64,000 nucleotides of DNA from Seonamhaeicola sp. (GTDB lineage Bacteria > Bacteroidota > Bacteroidia > Flavobacteriales > Flavobacteriaceae). The DNA lies in contig NZ_JANQJQ010000008.1 of the NCBI RefSeq assembly GCF_028281565.1, positions 19,556 to 83,555 on the forward strand. The letters run 5' to 3'. Positions within the stretch are counted from its first letter, which is position 1; every line of letters begins with the position of its first letter. The notes beneath the pieces were generated by a model. That model was not told the DNA's origin and did no database searches. It saw only the letters and a program-made list of their open reading frames with translations. The position numbers and the translations under genes were made by a program. This document shows, in pieces, positions 38,159-45,876 of this stretch.

Positions 38159-39085
38159 ATGGATTTAGTAAAAGAGATAAACCGATTAAGGGAAGAGAAG
38201 AATGCGGTTATTTTGGCGCACTACTATCAGGAAGGTGCTATACAGGATATAGCCGATTATGTAGGGGATAGTTTGGGTTTATCACAACAAGCCGCTGAAA
38301 CCGATGCCGATATTATTGTATTTGCCGGCGTACATTTTATGGCAGAAACTGCTAAGATCTTAAATCCGTCAAAGACCGTAGTTTTACCGGATTTAGATGC
38401 GGGTTGCTCTTTGGCCGATTCCTGTCCACCAGATGCATTTAAGGCCTTTACAGAACAACACCCCGATCATATTGTGATCACCTATGTGAATTGTTCTGCT
38501 GAAATTAAAGCCTTAAGTGATATTGTTTGTACATCATCCAACGCTTTAAAAATTGTAAACTCGGTTCCTGAGGATACACCGATCATATTTGCCCCGGATA
38601 AGAATTTAGGACGTTATATAATCCGGGAAACAGGACGGGATATGTTACTTTGGGATGGCAGCTGCGTGGTGCACGAAGCCTTTTCCATGGATAAGCTGAT
38701 TGAACTTCACAAAAAACATCCGGATTATAAAATTATTGCACATCCGGAATCTGAAACACATATTTTAGATACAGCAACTTATATTGGGTCTACTTCAGGG
38801 ATGATCAATTACGTAAAAGAGCACCAGGATGAAAAATTCATTGTTGCGACTGAGGCGGGTATTTTACACAAAATGCAATTGGAAATGCCTGATACGGAAT
38901 TAATTCCTGCACCTGCCGTAGAGGATAATACCTGTGCCTGCAGTGAGTGTCATTTTATGAAGATGAACACCATGCAAAAGTTATATGATTGTTTGTTAAA
39001 CGAATCACCTAGTATTGATGTCCCCGAACCATTAAGATCACGTGCTTTACTGCCCATTGAGCGTATGCTGGAACTTTCTAAATAA
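38159..39085 (+). CDS. nadA: Quinolinate synthase A
   Basis: This 4Fe-4S enzyme condenses iminoaspartate with dihydroxyacetone phosphate to quinolinate in NAD synthesis. It begins with [21 protein letters not shown]. The cluster cysteines are in [23 protein letters not shown] and the C-terminal [14 protein letters not shown]. The length of 308 residues is normal for the NadA type. It lies three bases upstream of nadB, which supplies its substrate. Confidence 0.97.
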   Translation: MDLVKEINRLREEKNAVILAHYYQEGAIQDIADYVGDSLGLSQQAAETDADIIVFAGVHFMAETAKILNPSKTVVLPDLDAGCSLADSCPPDAFKAFTEQHPDHIVITYVNCSAEIKALSDIVCTSSNALKIVNSVPEDTPIIFAPDKNLGRYIIRETGRDMLLWDGSCVVHEAFSMDKLIELHKKHPDYKIIAHPESETHILDTATYIGSTSGMINYVKEHQDEKFIVATEAGILHKMQLEMPDTELIPAPAVEDNTCACSECHFMKMNTMQKLYDCLLNESPSIDVPEPLRSRALLPIERMLELSK

Positions 39086-39088
39086 GCC

Positions 39089-40648
39089 ATGTTAGAAGCC
39101 AATTACTTAGTTATAGGATCTGGTGTGGCGGGTTTGACGTATTCGGTTAAAATTGCCGAAAGGTTCCCTGACCGTAAGGTCATTATTGTTACTAAGGATA
39201 GGGAGGACGAGTCCAATACCAAATATGCCCAGGGCGGTATGGCGGTAGTATTGAATAAAGAAGAAGATTCGTTTAAAAAGCATATTGAGGATACCCTTGT
39301 AGCAGGTGATGGTTTGTGTAATGAGGACGTGGTAAAAATGGTGGTGAAAGAAGGCCCGCAACGGCTGAAGGAACTCATAGAATGGGGCGCCAATTTTGAT
39401 GAAGATGCCGAAGGAAATCTTGATTTGGGTAAAGAAGGCGGTCACTCGGAATATAGAATAGTTCATCACAAAGACCTTACCGGAGCAGAAGTGCAGCGCA
39501 CCTTAATTAAGCGCGTGAATCAGCTACCAAATATTACCCTATTAGCACATCATTTTGCTATTGATTTGGTAACCAATCACCATATTAAAGGTGGTGATGA
39601 AGACGAATTAGTATGTTATGGTGCCTATGTACTTAATGAAAGATCAGGTGATATTTTCACGATAAAAGCAAATACTACACTATTAGCCTCAGGTGGTATT
39701 GGTTGCGTATACGGGCATACTACAAATCCGATAATTGCTACAGGCGATGGTGTTGCTATGGCTTATAGGGCAAAGGCCAGAATTAAGGATATGGAATTTG
39801 TACAATTCCATCCTACGGCATTATATCAAAGAAAAGGAGAATCGGCTTTTTTAATTTCAGAAGCCGTTAGAGGCTTTGGAGCTTACCTTAGAAACAGAAA
39901 GGGTAAACGGTTTATGCCGGATTATGATGATCGGGCAGAATTAGCGTCCAGGGACATTGTATCCCAGAGTATAGATGCAGAGATGAAAAAAGCGGGGGAT
40001 AGCCATGTCTTTTTAGACTGTACGCATTTGGATATGGAAGGTTTCAAAGCGCACTTCCCAACTATTTATAATAAATGCTTATCGTTTCATATTAACGTTG
40101 AAAAAGATTGGATCCCGGTGGTGCCGGCTTCGCATTATCTATGTGGAGGTATTGCGGTAGATGAAAACGGAAAAACCACAGTTGAAAACCTTTTTGCCTG
40201 TGGGGAATGTTCAAGAACCGGTTTGCATGGGGCCAACAGGTTGGCTTCAAATTCATTATTGGAAGCTTTAGTGTATGCCCATAACATTTTTAGGTACCTC
40301 TCAGAAAATGACTATGAGAAACCTGATGTGGTTATTCCCGAATGGAATGATGAAGGGACTACCATTCCCGAAGAACATATACTTATAAGACATAGTCTTA
40401 AAAGCCTTCAGGCTTTAATGCGTAATTATGTGGGGATTGTACGTAGTAATAAACGTTTAAAACGAGCCATAAAACACCTTGATTTAATTTATACCGAAGT
40501 TGAAGACCTGTATCGAGAATCTAAAATAACGGCTTCGCTTTGCGAGTTAAGAAATATGATTAATATTGCACACCTTATTATCGGTCAGTCTTTGGAACGA
40601 AAGGAGAATAAGGGCGGTTATTTTAATAAGGATAATGTAAAAAAATAA
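39089..40648 (+). CDS. nadB: L-aspartate oxidase
   Basis: This flavoprotein oxidises aspartate to iminoaspartate for NadA. The N-terminal FAD motif is VIGSGVAGLTYSVKIAE, followed by KYAQGGMAVV. The active-site region is MEFVQFHPTALY, and the second FAD region is GLHGANRLASNSLLEALVYA. The length is 519 residues. Together nadA-nadB forms the de novo NAD operon, with nadC not in the window. Confidence 0.97.
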   Translation: MLEANYLVIGSGVAGLTYSVKIAERFPDRKVIIVTKDREDESNTKYAQGGMAVVLNKEEDSFKKHIEDTLVAGDGLCNEDVVKMVVKEGPQRLKELIEWGANFDEDAEGNLDLGKEGGHSEYRIVHHKDLTGAEVQRTLIKRVNQLPNITLLAHHFAIDLVTNHHIKGGDEDELVCYGAYVLNERSGDIFTIKANTTLLASGGIGCVYGHTTNPIIATGDGVAMAYRAKARIKDMEFVQFHPTALYQRKGESAFLISEAVRGFGAYLRNRKGKRFMPDYDDRAELASRDIVSQSIDAEMKKAGDSHVFLDCTHLDMEGFKAHFPTIYNKCLSFHINVEKDWIPVVPASHYLCGGIAVDENGKTTVENLFACGECSRTGLHGANRLASNSLLEALVYAHNIFRYLSENDYEKPDVVIPEWNDEGTTIPEEHILIRHSLKSLQALMRNYVGIVRSNKRLKRAIKHLDLIYTEVEDLYRESKITASLCELRNMINIAHLIIGQSLERKENKGGYFNKDNVKK

Positions 40649-40665
40649 AGAGGCTCAATTGGTTT

Positions 40666-40737
40666 TGTCAACCTGAACTTGTTTCAGGTTCTCAGAAAAT
40701 TGAATGGAATAGATTCTGAAACAAGTTCAGAATGACA
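40666..40737. repeat. Interspersed palindromic repeat (TGTCA-nn-CTGAA family), best copy
   Basis: The element begins TGTCAACCTGAACTTGTTTC and ends CTGAAACAAGTTCAG, AATGACA. The ends are near-perfect inverted copies and each end also folds on itself. It lies between nadB and its terminator. Confidence 0.7.
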
Positions 40738-40756
40738 ATAATAAGTATAGAAAAGT

Positions 40757-40783
40757 AAAGAGGCTCAGTACTGAGCCTCTTTT
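40757..40783. terminator. Bidirectional terminator between nadB and the HRDC gene
   Basis: AAAGAGGCTCAG and CTGAGCCTCTTT form a perfect palindrome around TA. The word AAAGAGGCTCA also occurs at about 40647, just before the repeat, so the repeat appears inserted near a duplicated arm. Confidence 0.8.
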
Positions 40784-40811
40784 AGTTTCAATTAAATGGG
40801 TTTCGTATGGT

Positions 40812-41285
40812 TTACAGGGCGTTTAACAGTGATATGATATCGTCCCCATATTTTTCCACTTTCTTTTCTCCAAACCCGTGAACGTTTAATAATTCTGAGA
40901 AATCTGAGGGTTTATCTTTGGCGACCGAATAAATATCGGCATTTGATAAAATCATATACGAAGGACGCATTTCTTTTTGAGATTTATCCTTGCGCCATTG
41001 CTTTGGACTATCAGCAATTATTAATTCTTCCTGGCTTAGGTCAGATTCGGTTAGTTTGGGTTTTTTTGTTTCGGTTTTATGATTTTCAGGTTTAACTTCC
41101 TGATCAGGTGCTGTTTGGTCCTTTTTTAAATAATGAACTATTAGCGACCAATAATTTGTTTTTCCTTCTATTAAGGAGGTAGATGATTTTTTCATGTCAA
41201 CGTGTTCTAAGAATGCATTCACTTTATTTTGGTCAGATTCCAGGTGCTCTTTTGATAATCTTATATTGAATACTTTGATCTTCAT
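40812..41285 (-). CDS. HRDC-domain protein
   Basis: The 157-residue protein has a short alpha/beta N-terminal part (MKIKVFNIRLSKEHLESDQ, then a helix and YWSLIVHYLKK), a Lys/Glu-rich linker and a C-terminal HRDC module. The module (about residues 85-155) reads QWRKDKSQKEMRPSYMILSN and then FSELLNVHGFGEKKVEKYG. HRDC domains bind nucleic acid in RecQ helicases and RNase D; this protein has no helicase or nuclease domain. It probably binds DNA or RNA, and its role is unknown. The ssb-like gene lies upstream on the same strand. Confidence 0.85.
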   Translation of the reverse strand: MKIKVFNIRLSKEHLESDQNKVNAFLEHVDMKKSSTSLIEGKTNYWSLIVHYLKKDQTAPDQEVKPENHKTETKKPKLTESDLSQEELIIADSPKQWRKDKSQKEMRPSYMILSNADIYSVAKDKPSDFSELLNVHGFGEKKVEKYGDDIISLLNAL

Positions 41286-41312
41286 GATATTTATATTTTA
41301 GGTTATTTTAAT

Positions 41313-41410
41313 AAGGACTGCCTAAAAACGATAGAAAGATCAATTGATAAGATTCTGATCCCGATAGCTATCGGGACAGAATGACAGTCCTATTGTTTTT
41401 AGGCAGCCTT
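41313..41410. repeat. 98-bp MITE-like element with 20-bp terminal inverted repeats
   Basis: The left end AAGGACTGCCTAAAAACGAT and the right end, read inverted as AAGGCTGCCTAAAAACAAT, match apart from one gap and one substitution. Inside is a 16-bp palindrome CCCGATAGCTATCGGG and the words GAATGACAG and TCTGATCC found in other dispersed repeats. A related arm, GGCTGTCTAAAAAG, occurs near 16420. Confidence 0.6.
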
Positions 41411-41415
41411 GTTAA

Positions 41416-41748
41416 TTACTTACTAAGCATTAATAATTCATTGCAAAGTACTTCGGTCACATATCGTTTTTCACCTTCTTTGGTTTCATAGCTTCTGTTG
41501 GTAAGTTTCCCTTCAATGGCGATTTCTTTGCCTTTGGTAATGTAATTTTCAACTACGTTTACCAGGCCGCCTTTTACAATGACGTTGTGCCAGTAAGCAC
41601 GTTCTACTTTGTTGCCGTCTTTGTCCTTGTAGCTGTCATCGGTGGCCAGTGAGAATTTGGCCATTTTGTTTCCGTCGGAAAAGTTAATGATTTCAGGATC
41701 TTGTCCTAATCTTCCAATCAACTGTACTTTGTTTCTAAGTGCGTTCAT
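41416..41748 (-). CDS. ssb: Short single-stranded DNA-binding protein
   Basis: The 110-residue product is a single OB fold: NKVQLIGRLGQDPEI at the N-terminus, AYWHNVIVKGG in the middle and AIEGKLTNRSYETKEGEKRY. It ends right after the OB domain (ELLMLSK) and lacks the acidic DDxPF-type tip through which SSB recruits repair proteins. It is likely a secondary SSB paralogue, as the window offers no second copy. It is the last ordinary gene before the accessory region. Confidence 0.92.
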   Translation of the reverse strand: MNALRNKVQLIGRLGQDPEIINFSDGNKMAKFSLATDDSYKDKDGNKVERAYWHNVIVKGGLVNVVENYITKGKEIAIEGKLTNRSYETKEGEKRYVTEVLCNELLMLSK

Positions 41749-41933
41749 AATTTTAAATTTTTAATGTTAAACAGTTAATACTATCGAGTTCTTTGTTACT
41801 GAAGCACGTTCAGCATAAACATCGACACTGCAAATATGAAACGCTAACCAAAAAATATTCGGTGATTACTTATTTAAAATCGTTTGTAAATGTTTGTAGT
41901 CGTTTGTAAATGATTAAAGAATTTTATTTAATG

Positions 41934-41999
41934 GGAATTATATACAAGTTTACACTAAATGCTAAAGTTGAAATTCGCACTTAAAATGTGCTTTTTTTA
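41934..41999. repeat. Left copy of imperfect direct repeat bounding the accessory region
   Basis: The copy runs from GGGAATTATATACAAGTTTA to TCGCACTTAAAATGTGCTTT. The matching copy at 49345-49409 keeps AAGTTTACAC, AAAGTT, TCGCACTTA and GTGCTTT in the same order, roughly 80% alike. The GCAC/GTGC hairpin followed by T residues may also end transcription. The rest of 41749-42219 contains no gene that I can see. Confidence 0.5.
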
Positions 42000-42219
42000 A
42001 AATTGGTAAGTACCTTATTTCATGGGTATTTCGCTACTAAATCAGCGAAAAAGAGCATGGGCTTCCTGCCGATTAAATCAAAATAAAGCCTTACATTTCA
42101 AATAGCAATTATATTTGTTAATGTTCGCTCTATTGAGTTCAACCCTAACACACAGCCAAAACTGATATAGTGCTATACGTATAATGATAAATATACAATA
42201 TTAAATTAAATCATATTGT

Positions 42220-43404
42220 TTATAAGTCAATTGTATCTGAACTTCCATCAGCATTTAATCTTATAATTTTAGATACGGGATCAGTATTGTAATTTAAAAA
42301 TGCTCCGCCTATTATAATCTTTCCGTCGGATTGTGTTACTACTGATAATGTGGTAGAATCAAAACCCGATCCATTATTAAAAGTATTGTCTATGCTCCCA
42401 TCAGTTTTTAAACGCACTATCCTATTAACAGGACTTCCATTATAACCCGTATATGCCCCACAAACTATTAATCTATCATCATTTTGAATAGCATTTCTAA
42501 AAAAGACAATGTCATTAAAACCACTTCCAACATTAAAAGAATTATCTAATGAGCCGTCGGTATTTAAACGTATAATTCTATTTATTTCCGTCCCGTTATA
42601 GTTTGTAAATTTACCGCCAATAATAATTTGACCATCAGATTCAATGTTTATTGTGAAAGGATTGTTTGGGGTGGTTGAAAAACCAGAGCCAGTCACAAAG
42701 GTTTTATCAATAGTGCCATCGGTATTTAATCGTATGATTCCATTTACAGTTTCATTGTTGTATTTAGTAAAAGCTCCGACGCATATAATTTTGCCATCAG
42801 ATTGTAATTGTATATCCATAACGGTACCGTTAAAACCACTTCCAACATTAAAAGAATTATCGATACTTCCATTTTGGTTTAGACGGGCAATTCTGTTGAT
42901 TCCTGTGTCATTATAATTAGTAAATCCGCCACCTATGATTAATTTAGAATCATTTTGCTCTGCAAATGCTTCAACCGAAGTAAAATCATTGAGCGCCGAT
43001 CCGTAAACAAATGTATTGTCTATTAAGCCATTAGGGTTTAGCCGAATGATCCCTCTGGCTGGGATTCCCTGATAAGTATTAAATTGACCACCTACCAGTA
43101 TTTTATCATCTGTTTGAATAAAAAGCGTTCTAATATTTCTATCAAAACCTTCTCCAACTAAGAAGGTTGGATCAATTGTTCCGCCTGTATTAAGACAGGC
43201 TATAAAATTTGATGGATTGGAATTGTATTCTGTAAACAAGCCCCCAACTATAATTTTGCCATTGCTTTGTATGGCTAAATCCTGGACATTATTATTAAAA
43301 CCGGTTCCAATAGTAAATGTTTTGGTTTGTAGTGGCGTGTCTGCGGAACAATTGATTAAAAAATAAACTAAAATTAAAAGAGAGGACAGGGCTTGTTTTT
43401 TCAT
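42220..43404 (-). CDS. Exported delta-60 repeat protein
   Basis: The 394-residue protein starts with a signal peptide (MKKQALSSLLILVYFLINC). The cysteine at the end could be a lipoprotein site, although LINC is not a canonical lipobox. The rest is about seven repeats of 52-54 residues, each with a core like GGxFTxYN, nRIiRLNxDGsiDxtF, GsGFn and sDGKIIvG. These delta-60 beta-propeller-like repeats are found in secreted proteins and wrap into a propeller or solenoid. No sorting domain is present. Another ATG at 43425 is possible but would bury the signal. Confidence 0.85.
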   Translation of the reverse strand: MKKQALSSLLILVYFLINCSADTPLQTKTFTIGTGFNNNVQDLAIQSNGKIIVGGLFTEYNSNPSNFIACLNTGGTIDPTFLVGEGFDRNIRTLFIQTDDKILVGGQFNTYQGIPARGIIRLNPNGLIDNTFVYGSALNDFTSVEAFAEQNDSKLIIGGGFTNYNDTGINRIARLNQNGSIDNSFNVGSGFNGTVMDIQLQSDGKIICVGAFTKYNNETVNGIIRLNTDGTIDKTFVTGSGFSTTPNNPFTINIESDGQIIIGGKFTNYNGTEINRIIRLNTDGSLDNSFNVGSGFNDIVFFRNAIQNDDRLIVCGAYTGYNGSPVNRIVRLKTDGSIDNTFNNGSGFDSTTLSVVTQSDGKIIIGGAFLNYNTDPVSKIIRLNADGSSDTIDL

Positions 43405-43459
43405 GATAACAATAATAAATATCATCCAAACCCAAAATGAAGATTAGCAAAATAAAAGA

Positions 43460-43609
43460 AGCGTGGGTTTGTAGCTTACTGAACAGGAGGCACTGGTATA
43501 CCCATCACACAATAAGACAGCCCACGCCCTTGGCGTGAACGAAAACTTATTACCTTGTGAGATTTTGAAAATTACCAGTTTTCCTGCTCAAGATAATAGC
43601 TAACGCTAC
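43460..43609. other. Structured inverted-repeat element upstream of the delta-60 gene
   Basis: Several nested pairings are possible: GCGTGGG (43461-43467) with CCCACGC (43521-43527); GTAGC (43471-43475) with GCTAC (43605-43609); GAAAACT (43541-43547) with AGTTTTC (43577-43583). CACGCC (43523-43528) can also pair with GGCGTG (43532-43537), which excludes the first stem. It contains no reading frame of note. It may be the leader of the delta-60 gene (minus strand), a small RNA, or a dispersed mobile repeat. Confidence 0.5.
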
Positions 43610-43772
43610 TATTTTATATTATTTCAATAAATGTAATTTCTAAATAAAAATATGCTTTTGATTAATGTGTAAATATAGGAATTTTACTTCTATTTAACAG
43701 ACTTCTATTTTGCTTAACCAAGTACTGTATTTTGTAAAAAAATTAACATTAAATCCAAAATTTTACGCTAAA

Positions 43773-43833
43773 TTTGACTATAATTGTTTATATTTATATA
43801 TATTTGCACCCTTTTTATACTGATTATCAGTAT
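43773..43833 (+). promoter_or_regulatory. Promoter and palindromic operator of the HicB/HicA-like pair
   Basis: TTTG (43773-43776) is followed after 22 bases by TATATTTG (43799-43806), a full match to the -33/-7 pattern. Transcription should start near 43811. The 17-bp perfect inverted repeat ATACTGATTATCAGTAT (43817-43833) lies immediately after, where a bound repressor would block the polymerase. The first gene begins 55 bases further on. Confidence 0.7.
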
Positions 43834-43888
43834 TTTATGATTTTATAAAAAAGTTTATATTTAAAAAATATTATTAAATGTATTTATT

Positions 43889-44152
43889 ATGTTAGTAGTA
43901 ACCACTGAAATTCAAAAGTTTGGAGATTCTCGTTTCATGGGTTGGTCTCATGACTTCAAAGCCCTCGTTGTTCAAGGCGAGACCGAAGAAGAGGTTAAAA
44001 AAGAGCTTTTAATATCATTACGAGCTAAAATAGCTTACGATATGGGGTTGCCTATTTCTAAAATTGAAGCTTCTGAAATTACTCCTGAAATATTAGAGAA
44101 ATGTTTCAAAAAATCAGAAGAAAGTAATACATTTGAAATACCATTAGTATAA
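43889..44152 (+). CDS. HicB-like small protein (candidate antitoxin)
   Basis: The 87-residue product has an N-terminal beta-beta-beta-alpha part, TTEIQKFGDSRFMGWSHDFK and ALVVQGETEEEVKKELLISL, which matches the partial RNase H fold of HicB-type antitoxins, including the typical QGxTEEE turn. Unlike full HicB it has no ribbon-helix-helix or HTH domain after the fold, only a short helix and a tail. It is followed after 13 bases by a HicA-like gene and preceded by a promoter with a palindromic operator. Function as an antitoxin is inferred from arrangement and fold. Confidence 0.65.
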   Translation: MLVVTTEIQKFGDSRFMGWSHDFKALVVQGETEEEVKKELLISLRAKIAYDMGLPISKIEASEITPEILEKCFKKSEESNTFEIPLV

Positions 44153-44165
44153 AAATTGAAAAATC

Positions 44166-44423
44166 ATGACAATCCCTCATTTAGGACAACAACAATTTAT
44201 AGACTTCCTTCTTTCGAACGGATGCGTTGTTGTCTCCAATGAAAACTGGGATGATTTTGATAGAATTATGCTAAGTAAAGATGGAGTATCATTTCCCTTG
44301 CAAATGCAAAATGTGTATTATTACTATACAATAAACAAAATATGCGAAGATTTAGGCATTGAGCCACCGGATGACTGTAAAAAAATGCAAGCTCAAATAA
44401 AAGAGATTAAAAAAGAGGGTTAA
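44166..44423 (+). CDS. HicA-like small protein lacking the catalytic histidine
   Basis: The 85-residue product can be read as the alpha-beta-beta-beta-alpha fold of HicA: helix QQQFIDFLLSNGC, strands VVVSNENW, FDRIMLSKDG and SFPLQMQNV, helix YTINKICEDLGI. HicA mRNA interferases carry a GxSH-type histidine on the first strand turn; here that place reads SNENWDDF with no histidine (the only His is near the N-terminus). It could be an inactive toxin, a toxin with another mechanism, or an unrelated small protein. Gene order is antitoxin-like first, toxin-like second, on one transcript ended by a terminator. Confidence 0.55.
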   Translation: MTIPHLGQQQFIDFLLSNGCVVVSNENWDDFDRIMLSKDGVSFPLQMQNVYYYYTINKICEDLGIEPPDDCKKMQAQIKEIKKEG

Positions 44424-44440
44424 TATTAACCCTCTTTTTA
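44411..44440 (+). terminator. Terminator overlapping the end of the HicA-like gene
   Basis: AAAAAGAGGGTTAA and TTAACCCTCTTTTT form a perfect palindrome around TA, with more T residues after it. The stop codon of the gene lies within the stem. Confidence 0.85.
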
Positions 44441-44484
44441 TTTTTTAAATTATCTCCAATGCCTTGATTTTATGTAAAAGGCTA

Positions 44485-44640
44485 CTATAATTTAGCTTTT
44501 GCTAAAATCTTTTCAGCTATGCTTTTCTCTTCAGAAAAGTCAATAGTTGACCTTTTAGCAGTGTTTTCATCAATTGTTTTTTCAAAATTAGATGCTGCCT
44601 CTTTAGATAATACAGGTATTGATTTTATAGCTATTGCCAT
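44485..44640 (-). CDS. Small antitoxin-like protein, 51 aa
   Basis: The ATG at 44640 opens a 51-residue frame ending at 44485. The peptide starts MAIAIKSIPVLSKEAASNFE and continues with RSTIDFSEEKSIAEKILAKAKL at the C-terminus, a highly helical and charged design. Small Bacteroidota proteins with this SIPVL...IDFSE...ILAKAKL pattern resemble antitoxins, but I cannot name a family, and no toxin partner is adjacent on this strand. A good promoter box (TAGTTTTG) lies 57 bases upstream. It faces the HicB/HicA-like pair convergently. Confidence 0.65.
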   Translation of the reverse strand: MAIAIKSIPVLSKEAASNFEKTIDENTAKRSTIDFSEEKSIAEKILAKAKL

Positions 44641-44696
44641 TGATTTTATTATTTTTGTTAAATATTTATTATGCTATTAATAAATGTTCTACGGTG

Positions 44697-44704
44697 CAAA
44701 ACTA
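44697..44704 (-). promoter_or_regulatory. -7 promoter box of the 51-residue gene
   Basis: Read on the minus strand, 44704-44697 is TAGTTTTG, an exact TAnnTTTG match. The leader to the ATG would be about 50 bases. No clear -33 TTTG at the usual distance was found. Confidence 0.5.
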
Positions 44705-44949
44705 CAATAATTGCGCCATTTTTTTCGTACAATATCGATCCTTTATTTCTATGGTTTTGGGTTCAACTATAACAAAAACTAATCATTAAATTATTAATTA
44801 TCACTAAATACTATTCATAATATATAGTCGTAATTAATATTAAAATGTTACATAAAAATATAAGTTTTAAACGCCTTGATTTTGTGTAACTTACATCTAA
44901 TTTAATGTAATTTTCTTCTTATATTTGAATAAACATAAACCCAAAAACT

Positions 44950-45876
44950 ATGTTTAACGAAGAAGTAAAATCTATATTAGACCTTATTAAAGCTTTCCCG
45001 GATGAACAGTCTTGCATTGATCATTTAGAACTATTGCGTTGGAACGATGGTGTTATAAGCCCTTTTGATGCTTCGTCTAAAGTTTATAAGTGCAAGAACA
45101 ATAAATATAGATGTAAAAACACCGGTAAATATTTTAATGTAAAGACCGATACTATTTTTGATAACACTAAAATGCCGCTTCAAAAATGGTTTATGGCTAT
45201 TTGGTTAGTTACTTCACATAAAAAAGGGATTTCATCACTTCAATTGGGGCGTGATTTGGGAATTACTCAAAAATCTGCCTGGTTTATGTTGCAACGCATT
45301 AGGAGTTGTTTTGGAGTTGATAAAAATGATGATCAGCAATTGCACGGAGAAATCGAAATTGATGAAACCTATATAGGTGGGAAATCCAAAAATCGCCATG
45401 CTTCGATTAGAAAGGACGAATCCCCTGAAATTAAAGAACGTTTTAAAAAATCGGCAGTCTTAGGGATGGTACAACGTGAGGGAGATATTAGAGCAAAGCA
45501 TATAGCCGATACTAAAAAATATTCCTTATTGTTGCCTATCTTAAAAAACATTGAAAAACAAGCCACGATCTACAGTGATCAATTAAGGGCTTATGACAGT
45601 TTAGAATTGATTTATAATCATGAAACTGTTAAACATCATCAAGGCGAATATGTACGAGGGCGGGTTCATACCAACACCATTGAAAGCTTTTGGGCTTTAT
45701 TAAAGCGTGGTATCTATGGAATATATCATTTTACGTCCCGGAAACATTTGCATTATTATGTTGATGAATTTGTATTTAGATACAATACAAGAAAGCAAAG
45801 TGAAATTGATAGATTTAATTTACTTTTACAAAATATCAAGAATAAATTAACCTATAAGCAATTGACACATGCCTGA
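44950..45876 (+). CDS. IS1595-family transposase (ISXO2-like)
   Basis: The 308-residue protein has an N-terminal zinc-ribbon-like region that keeps CKNNKYRCKNTGKYF but not a full four-cysteine knuckle. An HTH follows around LGRDLGITQKSAWFMLQRIR, then the ISXO2-type DDE/N domain with EIEIDETYIGGKSKNRH. IYSDQLRAY and VHTNTIESFWALLKRG carry the further catalytic positions. It would move a single insertion sequence. I could not find clean terminal inverted repeats flanking it. The last eight bases overlap the next gene, so that gene is coupled to it. Confidence 0.88.
   Translation: MFNEEVKSILDLIKAFPDEQSCIDHLELLRWNDGVISPFDASSKVYKCKNNKYRCKNTGKYFNVKTDTIFDNTKMPLQKWFMAIWLVTSHKKGISSLQLGRDLGITQKSAWFMLQRIRSCFGVDKNDDQQLHGEIEIDETYIGGKSKNRHASIRKDESPEIKERFKKSAVLGMVQREGDIRAKHIADTKKYSLLLPILKNIEKQATIYSDQLRAYDSLELIYNHETVKHHQGEYVRGRVHTNTIESFWALLKRGIYGIYHFTSRKHLHYYVDEFVFRYNTRKQSEIDRFNLLLQNIKNKLTYKQLTHA

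Larger units (their letters stand above)
44461..44889. repeat. Pair of 17-bp direct repeats around the 51-residue gene
   Basis: GCCTTGATTTTATGTAA (44461-44477) recurs as GCCTTGATTTTGTGTAA (44873-44889), 16 of 17 identical. The copies enclose the small gene and its promoter, with the second copy just upstream of the transposase gene. They could be old insertion-element ends or a duplicated target. The rest of 44705-44949 shows nothing else. Confidence 0.45.

Noticed and set aside
43889..44423. Calling the pair a standard active HicAB toxin-antitoxin system
   Set aside because: The toxin-like protein lacks the catalytic histidine and the antitoxin-like protein lacks a DNA-binding domain, so only a resemblance is claimed.
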